Below the pieces are notes generated by a model, which saw nothing but the letters and a program-made list of their open reading frames with translations, was not told where the DNA came from and ran no database searches. A stretch of 62,976 bases of DNA from Chloroflexi bacterium TSY (GTDB taxonomy: Bacteria; Chloroflexota; Anaerolineae; Caldilineales; Caldilineaceae). Below are positions 35,570 through 44,221 of this stretch, in pieces. Within the stretch, counting starts at the first letter, position 1; every line of letters starts with the position of its first letter. Position numbers and translations under genes: made by a program. The DNA lies in the NCBI GenBank assembly GCA_019217005.1, contig JAHBNG010000085.1:1-62976 (forward strand), written 5' to 3'.

Positions 35570-37210
35570 TTATGCCAATCTATACTCTTCTTTGGCATGG
35601 TTCGGTGTAATATAACCCATCTCCAAGTCATACAGAATCTGCTCGCGTGCCCGTTCCGCAACCGGTCCAAATCCTGCACCGCCTGGCATCCGCATCTCGA
35701 TCTCGTCACCCGGCTTGAAATCGAGCGGTGGAAAGCGGGTGAGCAACTCACCATTCATACGCACTTCACCCACCTTACCCGGTTGACCGCCATTTAGTCC
35801 AGGCGGTTCACAGAACATCTTATCGGGACGGACGCGCGCCATATAAGCCGTTTCGCCAATATTGCGGAAAGTGATCACCTGACTGATACCGCCTCGCCGC
35901 CGTCCCGCACCCGCCGAATCGGGCAGGAATTCCTTCTTCAGCATCAAGAGAGGTGCTTGAGTTTCCATGATTTCGGTTGCGGTCACTGCACTGTTATGGG
36001 GAAAAGCGATCGGCACCAAACCGTCTAACTCCCGCATGGCACCCCGCCCACCATGAGGCAGGATATGGACGGAGAAGGTTCCATACCCATCGACCTGACC
36101 GCTGACGCTAAAGGGCCAAATCGAGCCACTGCCCGCCTGGGCATGTTCCCCCAGGATGGGCCAAACTGCTCCGAAAAGGACCTGGTTGATGTTGTTGGTT
36201 ACTTTGGCCCGGGCCTGCACAGGGTAAGTGGAGTCGCAATTGAGGATGCAGCCTTTGGGCGCAGTCACATGGACAGGACGAAAGAGTCCTTCGTTGTTAG
36301 GGATCTGAGGGACTAGGGCACACTTAAAAGGATAGAGAGTTGACGCATAGGTTGTGTTATAGACACAGTTAATTGAGCCGAGTCGCGTCTGGGGGGATGT
36401 GCCCGCATAGTCGACGTAAATATCGGATCCCTGCACATTGACCTTGGCATGGAGATGGACAATCTCGATGTAGCCATCAATGTCGAGGCCAAACTCATAT
36501 TCGCCATCAGGTAGGGCTTCGATGCGCTGGCGCATGAGTGTCTCCGAGCGAGTATGGATTTCGTCGGATAGAGCCACAATGTCGGCCAGCTGGTAGTCGT
36601 CGAGGAATTCACGCAGTCGTCGTGCGCCCAACTGGTGTGTCCCCACAATCGCCCGCAAATCGCCCAGCACCATGTTGGGGACGCGACAGTTATTGCCGAT
36701 AATCTCAAAAAGCAGCTCATTTTCCTGGCCCGCTTCGTAGAGTTTGGAGGGCGGCACCCGAATACCCTCAGTGAAGACATCATACGCTTCGATATCGCCC
36801 CGATGCCCACCCACATCGGCCAGATGGGCCACTGTACCCATGAATGCAATCGGTTTCCCCTGCCAGAAAACGGGCGTTATCACCACGTAGTCGGGCAAAT
36901 GCCCTGTGCCAATCCAGGGATCGTTGGTGCAGAGAACGTCGCCATCTTGCAGCGTCTCCAGCGGGAATTTATCGAGCAGGACTTTGGATGTGCGTGGCAG
37001 CACAACGCAAAAGTTCGGTGGACTAAAGCTGGATTGGCAGAGCGACGATCCGGCTTGATCGACCAAAATGCAGGCAAAATCGCGGCTGTCACCCACAATC
37101 GTCGAGAAGGAGGTGCGAACCGTGGCATTGTCTACCTCGTCCATAATGCTGATCAGGCGTTGCCATTGAATTTCGAGAGTGATGGGGTCGATTGTTGGGT
37201 GCATAGTCAT
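35570..37210 (-). CDS. hyuB: Hydantoinase B/oxoprolinase family subunit (HyuB), paralogue 2
   Basis: It is 546 residues from ATG 37210 (or 37204). It has the full family motif set: EVDNATVRTSFSTIVGDS, CTNDPWIGTGHLPDYVVITP, GHRGDIEAYDVFTEG, GDLRAIVGTHQLGARR, RRRGGISQV, MRMPGGAGFG, and an intact C-terminus. It is closer to paralogue 3 (55115) than to paralogue 1: both share DIEAYDVFTEGIRVPP-like text and the IWPFSVSGQVDGYG block. It also lacks an adjacent hyuA. Confidence 0.92.
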   Translation of the reverse strand: MTMHPTIDPITLEIQWQRLISIMDEVDNATVRTSFSTIVGDSRDFACILVDQAGSSLCQSSFSPPNFCVVLPRTSKVLLDKFPLETLQDGDVLCTNDPWIGTGHLPDYVVITPVFWQGKPIAFMGTVAHLADVGGHRGDIEAYDVFTEGIRVPPSKLYEAGQENELLFEIIGNNCRVPNMVLGDLRAIVGTHQLGARRLREFLDDYQLADIVALSDEIHTRSETLMRQRIEALPDGEYEFGLDIDGYIEIVHLHAKVNVQGSDIYVDYAGTSPQTRLGSINCVYNTTYASTLYPFKCALVPQIPNNEGLFRPVHVTAPKGCILNCDSTYPVQARAKVTNNINQVLFGAVWPILGEHAQAGSGSIWPFSVSGQVDGYGTFSVHILPHGGRGAMRELDGLVPIAFPHNSAVTATEIMETQAPLLMLKKEFLPDSAGAGRRRGGISQVITFRNIGETAYMARVRPDKMFCEPPGLNGGQPGKVGEVRMNGELLTRFPPLDFKPGDEIEMRMPGGAGFGPVAERAREQILYDLEMGYITPNHAKEEYRLA

Positions 37211-37234
37211 CTAGCCGAATTCGTCTGTATATTC

Positions 37235-37696
37235 TTACGACAAAATATTAGGAACCACTTTATATCGACTAACATATCTTTTGATGTTTTGGTCAGAAGT
37301 GACCAAATTTGCATTGAGAACCATTGCAGTCGAAAGTACTATTTTGTCATGATTTTCAAGATTAATATTTGGATCATCAAGCGACAGAAATGATTCTAAA
37401 ACTTCCTGATCAAGCTCTCGAACTTCCATATTAGGAGCAGCCAGAATGGGCTTATAAACCTCTGACAAAAACTTTGCTCTGAATTCTTCTTGATCGTATC
37501 CTTGTCCACGAAACCACTTATCAAATATCTCAATAAAGACAATGCTAGGAATCACCAAGATAGCGGCATCTTCAAAATCAAATGCCTTCGCGATGAGTGA
37601 AATACTTTGGCTGGAGATTCTGGATGGTCTACCGAAAATATCTGCAAAATACGAAATAAGGGCAGTTGTATCGATAACGTAGCGCTGTTTCTGCAT
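37235..37696 (-). CDS. PIN-domain protein (VapC-like)
   Basis: It is 153 residues with the acidic residues of the PIN fold: Asp in VIDTTALISYFAD, Glu in VFIEIFDKW, Asp in ENHDKIVLSTAMVLN and Asp in LVTSDQNI. No antitoxin gene is found next to it; its start is immediately followed by a short repeat element (37697-37776), which may have displaced the partner. RNase activity is expected from the family. Confidence 0.75.
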   Translation of the reverse strand: MQKQRYVIDTTALISYFADIFGRPSRISSQSISLIAKAFDFEDAAILVIPSIVFIEIFDKWFRGQGYDQEEFRAKFLSEVYKPILAAPNMEVRELDQEVLESFLSLDDPNINLENHDKIVLSTAMVLNANLVTSDQNIKRYVSRYKVVPNILS

Positions 37697-37776
37697 TAGA
37701 GTTTATAAGGATTGAACATTTCTGCCTGACGATTGTGCAATTTCTCAGAGAGAAACTTTGAATCCTTATAATGTCT
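37697..37776. repeat. Short inverted-repeat element with TTATAAGGATT ends, copy 2
   Basis: TAGAGTTTATAAGGATTGA and inverted TTTGAATCCTTATAATGTCT are the ends; they match the element at 4899-5020 with another interior. It fills the gap between the PIN gene and the next gene's stop. Confidence 0.5.
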
Positions 37777-37778
37777 GT

Positions 37779-38324
37779 TATTGAGAGTAGTCATATTCAC
37801 TATATCGGCGAAGGATCTCGATTAGATCTTCCTCCAAATCAAGATAATCTTCTCGGGAAAAACGAAACATATAGGGGGTGGTTCATTTTAGGCGGACAAT
37901 TAGGTTTACATTTTTGCAAAGAGAAAAGATGTTTATATTTTCTAATTTGAGCCATGCTCAGGCAGAAAATGACCTCATATAGATTTTTGTCTATGTATCA
38001 AAAGTGTAAACCTAATTCTGAACCACCCCACATATAGGATATGAATGCTTCATCCATCTCTTCAAAAACAAGCCCCAGCCCCTTTTCAGCAGGTAAGCTA
38101 TAGATGGATTTCAAGATTTCCTGCACATCTAAAGACAGCTTTTGCTTGCGCTCTAAGACAATGGACAGCGTCCTCGTCAGACAGACAAATTCTGTTTCCC
38201 ATGATCGCCACGCTCCCATTAAGGCAAAGAATCCAGCTTCATCTTCGTATAGTTCGCCGTCATAAATCTCGACCTCAATAAGGCGGGAAATCTCATCTTC
38301 CCTTAGGCAATATTGTTGTAACAT
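37779..38324 (-). pseudogene. Hypothetical protein gene interrupted by a 155-bp MITE
   Basis: The start is ATG 38324 (MLQQYCLREDEISRLIEVEI). The frame enters the MITE at 38029 and now ends with MITE-derived residues. Removing 37875-38029 and one ACATATAG restores a frame that continues YMFRFSREDYLDLEEDLIEI to a stop at 37779-37781, about 128 residues in total. It is acidic and helical with no known motif. It starts 2 bp after the preceding gene's stop, so the two formed an operon. Confidence 0.6.
37875..38029 (-). mobile_element. 155-bp MITE, copy 1
   Basis: The ends GGGGTGGTTCA and inverted TGAACCACCCC are flanked by an exact 8-bp duplication ACATATAG (37867-37874, 38030-38037). Nearly identical to copy 3 (52329-52483); copy 2 (46191-46345) is more diverged. 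Confidence 0.92.
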
Positions 38325-38571
38325 GGCTACGCTGATTCTTGCAGTAGGTTTTTGGTTGGAGCGTCATGGATTCCGCTTACTTGCTTTTGTTCGTCCAGTG
38401 TTGATTCATCATCGGCAGCAATAACAAATTCAGCATCAATATATTCAACATTCTCATCAACAGCACGTTCGAGTACTTCATAGGCCATTTTAAGAATCCT
38501 TGACGCATTGAATTCGCTAAGCTCTGCCATTCGTTGAACGGCATCTTTCTTAAATGGTAAAAAATCTTCAA

Positions 38572-40070
38572 CTTTACTTTCTGGTAAAAGAAAAGAGATG
38601 AGGTGAGAAATGTGACAAAAAGCGGTTAGCAGTTCATCCAAAAGGTAGAGAACCCAAAAAGGAGGAAGGAATGCTAACCGCGCCAGAAATAACTATAGCA
38701 GTACTGATGAATGTATTGCAAGTAACGCCGATGGGAACAAACGTAAATGTAATGCGTCTGATGTGGGCAATGCTGAATGGGTCGTTTCTGAAAAGTCGAG
38801 GAGCAATCCATAGCGCATTGAAAGAAAGCGGGTTTGAAGATGAGGAGCTCCGGCGAAGCTGGTGGAGCTTTCGATATGGATCATGGGATATCACAAGTCT
38901 GCTGGGGTCGTGGCAAGAAGAAGTGGAAAGGGGAATGGGAGGCAAAAAAGTTAGAAGGGTACCGAGTGAAAAGCATAGATATCACAGGGTTCTGGCGACC
39001 GAAGCTGCAAGGGAAAGTGAACCGACTCTATAACTCAACGGCTCGTCGGGCATTGCCCGCGCTCATCTTTGGAGTGATGATAAGCTCGGGGGAGATAGGC
39101 GGGAAGCGAGTGCCACTGCTCAAGGCAATCATGAGATGCACGGTTGGAACAAAGGAAAGTGAGTTTCGGAAAAAGCTGCTGACAGAGACGAAGAAATCAC
39201 TGGAGTCAGACGAAGTGGCGGTGGTCGATGCCGGGTTTACAATCAGAGAAATGCTAGAAAGCGGCATAGACCGATTTGTCCTGCGGGAAGCCATTAACTG
39301 CACAGTGCGCCGCAATGAGTTCCCCAAACGCAAAGAAAAAGGCAGACCACCTGAATATGGTGATATTGTGCGTCCGCTCTCTCGCAGCTATAAGGGAAAG
39401 CGACTCGAGGCTACAACTCCGGACTCGTCTGGTCGCTTTCTCTATAGTGGTCGCCTGATTTGCTATCAAGCATGGCACAATCTCGTCCCCAGAACAACCA
39501 AGGTGGATACAGCCAACCGTACCTACTCGATTTACGTCATTCAGGATCCGGCCTACAACACACCTTTGGTTTTGGCGACCGTTATGACTTTGCAGCCTGA
39601 AACCATTTATCTTGTCTACCTGGAACGCTGGCCTGTTGAACATCCCCCCTTGGCTTCCAAGCAGATGATTGGCTTACATCGTCAATTTGTTCATGCCGAT
39701 GAGGCTTGTTTCCGCTTACCTGAACTGGGGCTGCTGGCTGGCAATCTTCTTTCCCATTTAGCCGCTTCTCTTCCTCCCATACCGACTGGCTACTGGGATC
39801 GAGAGCCTCAATCCACTCCCGGCAGGCTGCGCCGTGTTCTCTCGAGTGCTCTTTTTCCAACTCCTGACCAACTCGACCCTGACTTTCGGAAAAAGGCCTC
39901 GGTTTCACACCATTTCCCTAAAGGCGTTCTCGCTCATCGCCGCCTCAATGCCGCTGCTTAAACTAGCCGAGCACTATTTTTACATTTTATCCCGTTTTTT
40001 CAGGGTGGATTCTTTTTTCCGCCCCTTTCGGTTTGCCCTTTGTCACTCAAGCCTTTACCAGAAAGTAAAG
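38572..40070 (+). mobile_element. IS element, family A copy 2
   Basis: The ends CTTTACTTTCTGGTAAA and inverted are flanked by the 5-bp duplication TTCAA (38567-38571, 40071-40075), marking a simple insertion. 1499 bp. Same orientation as copy 1, 36 kb away. Confidence 0.92.
38671..39961 (+). pseudogene. DDE transposase of IS family A, one 5-bp deletion
   Basis: It begins MLTAPEITIAVLMNVLQVTP at 38671 and shifts frame near 38925; from there the frame of 38834-39961 continues WEAKKLEGYRVKSIDITGFW to the end. Alignment with copy 1 shows the ancestral text GTGGAGTGGAAAGGGG: copy 2 lost one GTGGA unit of a tandem pair, copy 1 lost one G. With five bases restored the protein is 431 residues. Acidic motifs VVDAGF, IQDPAY and YLERWPVEHPP are present. 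It is inactive as it stands unless frameshifting occurs. Confidence 0.85.
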
Positions 40071-40355
40071 TTCAAAGAAGTCGAGAATTTGATTGAGCAA
40101 ATAGAATCTAACGAAATCGAATAGCCATTGTTGGCGTTTGGAGCGGCGGTACGCGGGAGCCACAGAACCGATTTTCTGTCCGTCAATTTCGCGACGGAGC
40201 ATTTGTCGCCGATCCGGCTCCTACGAAACTGCTCACCTTCCCTCTTTGCCTAAATCATCAGTTCCATCTATTATAGAAGCATAAAAGATCCGCCGATGTG
40301 GGCAAGACATCGCGGGTCTGATCATTGATCGCTTGATGGCTCAAGATTTGGCCAT

Positions 40356-40646
40356 TTATTTGTCGTGAGGCGGATCTTCCTTACGGTTAGATGAATCTAA
40401 TGGTGTCATGCGCGTCGCCAAGTGGTCAATGGCAGTTTGCATTTGAATGACATCGGCGCGCAGAGCCTGGATCTCGCTCTGATGTTGATTGAGGGTGCCT
40501 TGAAGCTGACGCGATCTGGTTGCGGTTGCGACCTGCGCTTCTTGCTGCTTGGCAAGATTTTGCAAGACGTGACCCATGGCCATTTCTACGGTCAACTCTT
40601 GCTGTTTCCACTTCGATAGCAGCTTTTCGGGATCGTAGGCGCTCAT
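40356..40646 (-). CDS. Small coiled-coil protein divergent from the XRE array
   Basis: It is 96 residues after a strong AAGGAGGAAAACC site. MSAYDPEKLLSKWKQQELTV is followed by a long helix (VLQNLAKQQEAQVATATRSR, QSEIQALRADVIQMQTAIDH) with heptad pattern, and a charged tail. The promoter region holds a 28-bp palindrome shared with the divergent XRE genes. A DNA- or protein-binding accessory role is possible; the family is unknown. Confidence 0.65.
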   Translation of the reverse strand: MSAYDPEKLLSKWKQQELTVEMAMGHVLQNLAKQQEAQVATATRSRQLQGTLNQHQSEIQALRADVIQMQTAIDHLATRMTPLDSSNRKEDPPHDK

Positions 40647-40667
40647 TGGTTTTCCTCCTTATTGTAC

Positions 40668-40695
40668 AAAATGGTCACTAATCAGTGACCATTTT
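40668..40695. promoter_or_regulatory. Long palindrome between divergent genes, candidate XRE operator
   Basis: AAAATGGTCACT and its inverse AGTGACCATTTT are separated by four bases. It lies between the coiled-coil gene start (40646, minus) and the first XRE gene (40774, plus), where an autoregulatory operator is expected. Confidence 0.65.
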
Positions 40696-40773
40696 AACAT
40701 AGGATTGAGAACATGTCAAGCCTATGTTTCTAAATCGTCACGACAATTCGATGATAGTCTAATCCCCAAGATT

Positions 40774-40989
40774 ATGGAACGATTTGGTGAGAAGTTACGC
40801 ACCTTGCGGCAACAGCGCGGTATCAGTTTACGACAGCTCACGCGTGAATTTGGTTTCCGCTCTCATAGCTATCTCAGCAATATTGAGGCAGGGAAAACCA
40901 AACCATCTGTCGAGTTTGTCGTTCGAGTTGCTGATTATTTTGAGATAGATATTAATCAATTGGTTAGAGATGAACTTGACGTAGATTGA
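40774..40989 (+). CDS. XRE-family (HTH_3) small regulator 1 of 4
   Basis: I chose ATG 40774 (MERFGEKLRTLRQQRGISLR) so that it matches the start of its three paralogues; a longer frame from 40705 adds atypical residues. It has 71 residues: five-helix lambda-repressor HTH (LRQLTREFGFRSHSYLSNIE, GKTKPSVEFVVRVADYF) and the shared tail NQLVRDELDVD. It carries no effector domain. It is the first of a tandem row with the same orientation and 30-40 bp gaps, behind the palindrome at 40668. Confidence 0.88.
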   Translation: MERFGEKLRTLRQQRGISLRQLTREFGFRSHSYLSNIEAGKTKPSVEFVVRVADYFEIDINQLVRDELDVD

Positions 40990-41022
40990 TGGTACTTCGA
41001 AGATTGTGTAGCCACCAAAATT

Positions 41023-41235
41023 ATGCAGCGATTTGGCGAAAAACTACGCACCTTACGCGAGCGACGTGGTTTTAGCTATCGAAAATTGGCCGTCATGCTC
41101 GACGTTTCTCACGGTCATCTTGTCGGAATCGAGGCGAACCGACATAAGCCTTCTGCTGACTTAATTCTGAAAATCGCTGAAATGTTTGAAGTTACTACGG
41201 ATCAGTTGATGCGGGATGAACTTGAGATTGATTGA
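41023..41235 (+). CDS. XRE-family small regulator 2 of 4
   Basis: It is 70 residues (MQRFGEKLRTLRERRGFSYR). The HTH recognition helix region is MLDVSHGHLVGIEANRHKPS, unlike that of its neighbours, while the C-terminal TTDQLMRDELEID is nearly the same. The divergence lies in the DNA-contacting part and the conservation in the tail, so the four may recognise different sites yet dimerise alike; that is inference. Confidence 0.88.
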   Translation: MQRFGEKLRTLRERRGFSYRKLAVMLDVSHGHLVGIEANRHKPSADLILKIAEMFEVTTDQLMRDELEID

Positions 41236-41268
41236 TGGTATGTTGAGAGGTGTCTGATCTACAAAGTT

Positions 41269-41490
41269 ATGCGAAGATTCGGTGGAAAGCTACGTGCTTT
41301 ACGCCAACGACGTGGATGGTCTCAGCAGCAGGTCAGTGAACTGCTTGAGGTCAGTCGACCATATGTCGCCAAGATGGAGAGGGGGGGGGGAAAGATGCCG
41401 AATGCGCATATGATTCTGAAAATCGCTGATATATTTGAAGTCACGACTGATCAGTTGATGTGGGATGAGCTTGATTTGGACAGCATATGA
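41269..41490 (+). CDS. XRE-family small regulator 3 of 4, with a ten-G run
   Basis: It is 73 residues (MRRFGGKLRALRQRRGWSQQ). The recognition region is LLEVSRPYVAKMERGGGKMP. The stretch RGGG is coded by ten consecutive G at 41381-41390; gene 4 has RGE at the same place, so gene 3 carries one extra residue. A run of this length is prone to slippage and could switch the gene on and off or be misread in sequencing. Confidence 0.85.
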   Translation: MRRFGGKLRALRQRRGWSQQQVSELLEVSRPYVAKMERGGGKMPNAHMILKIADIFEVTTDQLMWDELDLDSI

Positions 41491-41497
41491 TGAAGCA

Positions 41498-41725
41498 ATG
41501 AAAAGGTTTGGGGAGAAGCTATATACGCCACGCAGAAGCAACAAATTATCACAACGGCAATTGGGTGATATGCTTGGCATTAGCGGTAGCCATATTGGCA
41601 GTATAGAGAGAGGTGAAAAATTACCAAATGCCTTGATGATCCTCAAAATTGCAGATATATTCAAGGTGACGATTGATCAGTTGATGCGAGACGAGCTTGA
41701 AGTGGGTGCCTTTCACGGAGAATGA
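41498..41725 (+). CDS. XRE-family small regulator 4 of 4
   Basis: I chose ATG 41498 (MKRFGEKLYTPRRSNKLSQR), 7 bp after the stop of gene 3; the longer frame from 41465 overlaps gene 3 and does not match the paralogues. It has 75 residues: MLGISGSHIGSIERGEKLPN as recognition region, IDQLMRDELEV tail, and four extra residues (AFHGE). It has TPRR where the others have TLR(Q/E)R, a possible decay sign in helix 1. It converges on the broken minus-strand gene ending at 41773. Confidence 0.85.
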   Translation: MKRFGEKLYTPRRSNKLSQRQLGDMLGISGSHIGSIERGEKLPNALMILKIADIFKVTIDQLMRDELEVGAFHGE

Positions 41726-42699
41726 GCTATCTCGCCCAAATTTAAATTGGATATTTCTGAAACTGTTTGTGGCTAGCATTCCGGCGGTATATTCAATATC
41801 GTTTCTACTTGCAGTGTTTTTGGATCAATATTCCGAATATTTTCATTGAATGATTGAATGCGCGTATATAACGTCCAGTCTCCACAGAACTTTTGCGCTA
41901 TCCCAATCAAGGTATCACCTGCTCGAACTTCATAGCTTTCTGCCGTTTCTAAGGTACAAATTTCATCGGGATTTGGCCAAGGTTCACGACGTAAAAACAT
42001 CGCTTCTTCCTCCATATCGTCGATGGGAAGATACGAAGGAAATCGACAGTTGAATGTTTGTCTGTGAAGATATTCAAAAGTATTATCTTGTTTCATTGCT
42101 TTGAATGTTCGTTTAACTAGTTTTCTGTTGCGAAACGCAGAATGACTCCTGGACGTAATGATAAGTAGAAGGAATAGAGATCCAGGAGGTGAAAAAAATG
42201 TTGCGAATGAGCTATAAAGCGACAGCAGACTTCTGGGAGATCAGCGAAAAACTAGCGATAGAGATGGAGCCAGAACTGTCAGCGATAGATAAGGTATTGG
42301 ATGACGAGGAGTTGATAAAGTTAATTAAAAAAGAGTTCAGCCATCGATATCCAAAGACGCTAGAGACGGGACGGAAATCAAGTCCGGTCGAAGTGCTGTT
42401 GCGCATGTTGACAGTGAAACGGTTGTATAGCTTTACGTATCGAGAGACGGAATGGCATGTGCGAGACAGTCTGGTCTTGCGTTGGTTCTGCCGAGTCTAC
42501 TGGGCGGTAAATGTCAATAAAAGTGAGACAGGAAAGGGAGTTAAAATAGACTCCAAAAGGTACGAGAGAGTCGCAGTGGAGTTGCCGAATGGACGGCAAC
42601 CCGTTCAGGGTATGACAAGTGGGCGCCCAGCCGTGCAGTGAGGTGATAGGCGACGGCGGAAGATGAGGGGAAGGATGTCAGATTCCGCCTCGCCCTATC

Positions 42700-43802
42700 T
42701 CATTGTAGCACGGCAGCCCACGTGTCAACCCGTTCACTGGTCAAATCGTCATCCAGCCGCTGGTAGGCTCTGGCTTCAGAATCAAGGAAGGGCGTGTCTC
42801 GGCTGGTGTCGTCAGTTGTTGTTGGTTTGTTAATCCAGACTTCAGTGGGCAAGACCGGCGGTTGGGGCGGACCGTTGACAAAGCGTTGGGGATAGTTAGC
42901 AAAGGCTTGGTCCAAGACAGCCTGTCGCTGGTTAAAGATTTGTTGGTCTTGCCCAAAGTGACAAGCGGCAGGTGTGACGAAGCCAATGCCAGAGTGTAAG
43001 TGGTCAAAATTGTACCAGGCAACGAAGGTACGCACCCAGGTCCGAGCGGCATCGTAATCGGCAAAACGGTCAGGATAGTCAGGTCGATATTTCATGGTTT
43101 TGAAGTGGGCCTCCGAATAGGGATTATCATCGGATGTATAGGGCCGAGAGAGGGACTTGGTGACCCCGAGTTGCTCGAGCAGATGGGCAACGGGAATGGA
43201 GATCATGGCCGGTCCGAGTGAAGCGTCAAATCGCCTTTTGGAATAGCTTGTTGGGTGCAGGCGAAGTCAATCAGTTGGTAGGCCAACTCGGCCGACTCAA
43301 CAGACTCGACCGTCCAGGCGACAATGTAGCGACTGAAGACGTCCAGAATCAGATAGAGATAGTAGTATCGGCTAGCCACCGGACCTCTGAGCCAGGAGAT
43401 ATCCCACGACCAAAGCTGGTTGGGCTTGGTGGCCAGAAGTTCCGGTTTCTTGTAGACCGGTCGTTTGCGTTGGTTGCGTCGTTCCCGAATTTCGCCATGT
43501 GCACGCAGAATGCGGTACATGGTGCTGACCGAACAGAGGTACTTGCCTTCATCGAGTAGTGTGGCATAGACCACATAAGGGGAACAATCCACGAAGCGGT
43601 CGCTGTTGAGGAGATCACGAATATGTGCCCGTTCGTCCGCCGTCAAGGCACGGCTGGCAACGCCTCTAGTCGGCGCTCTGGTCACTGAAGAGACGGGTGA
43701 CGATGCCGTCAGGCGATAGAAACTGCTACGTGGAAAGTCCAGTGCTTGACACGCCTCACTGATAGACATGATCTGACTCAGGGTCTGGATTTGGGCAACC
43801 AT
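42700..43802 (-). pseudogene. IS3-family orfB transposase (rve integrase core), frameshifted
   Basis: 43802-43203 reads MVAQIQTLSQIMSISEACQA to LTLHSDRP and stops; 43206-42700 reads MISIPVAHLLEQLGVTKSLS onward. One base is missing between HSDR and ISIPVAHL. Catalytic residues: Asp in LWSWDISWL, Asp in LTLHSDR, Glu in DNPYSEAHFKTMKY, so the fold is otherwise complete. Dead as read. Confidence 0.88.
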
Positions 43803-44221
43803 TAGCGCTTGTCCTCGCTCTCGTTCAACGTCTGCTCTAAGGCCAGCGATAACTTTTTTTGCGCATCAATAATGTACCTCGCTTGTTCTAGTTGCTGTCT
43901 CAGTTTGGCATTCTCACGCCGCAACGCCGCCTCTTCATCCGCATGGGGCTGTAACGGTCGACCCCGCTTTGGTCGATTCTCGTCATCCAGTTCGCCTTTC
44001 GCTGCTTGCCGACGCCAGTCTGTCAGATGTGATGAGTAGAGTCCTTCACGCCGCAACAGTGCACCGATACCTCCACGTTCCTTACAGGCATCCGCTTCGG
44101 CAAGGATCCCCCGTTTGTACGCATTGCTGAATTGCCGACGCACTGGCCGTGATACATATTCCGTTGATGGCTCTGACCTTGGCTGACTGCCGATGTTATC
44201 GGTTTGTTTTTTGTCTGTCAT
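43802..44221 (-). CDS. IS3-family orfA (HTH protein)
   Basis: It is 139 residues. The HTH region RRQFSNAYKRGILAEADACK with LTDWRRQAAKGELDDENRPK and a leucine-zipper-like helix (EAALRRENAKLRQQLEQARY) are typical of IS3 orfA. The stop TAA overlaps the orfB ATG (TAATG at 43801). It normally acts as DNA-binding part of the transposase and as inhibitor when made alone. Confidence 0.88.
   Translation of the reverse strand: MTDKKQTDNIGSQPRSEPSTEYVSRPVRRQFSNAYKRGILAEADACKERGGIGALLRREGLYSSHLTDWRRQAAKGELDDENRPKRGRPLQPHADEEAALRRENAKLRQQLEQARYIIDAQKKLSLALEQTLNESEDKR

Larger units (their letters stand above)
38327..40202 (-). pseudogene. Hypothetical protein gene interrupted by IS family A copy 2
   Basis: The downstream part (38571-38327) reads DFLPFKKDAVQRMAELSEFN to LLQESA. 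Removing the IS and one TTCAA joins it in frame to an open stretch starting at ATG 40202 (MLRREIDGQKIGSVAPAYRR) and passing through FYLLNQILDFFEDFLPF. Reconstructed length is about 125 residues. The 5' half overlaps a GC-rich inverted-repeat-like stretch, so the true start may differ. No family is recognised. It and the gene at 38324 were neighbours in one operon. Confidence 0.5.

Noticed and set aside
36635..37393. 252-codon plus-strand frame
   Set aside because: Antisense shadow of hyuB2; no ribosome-binding site and no recognisable motif.
38671..39961. Programmed frameshift in the family A transposase
   Set aside because: The two copies shift in different directions because of different small deletions, so no common frameshift signal is supported.
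41773..42096. Free-standing LysM gene
   Set aside because: The upstream codons continue in frame across the ISNCY element into the solute-binding domain, so it is the tail of the large broken gene and not a separate gene.
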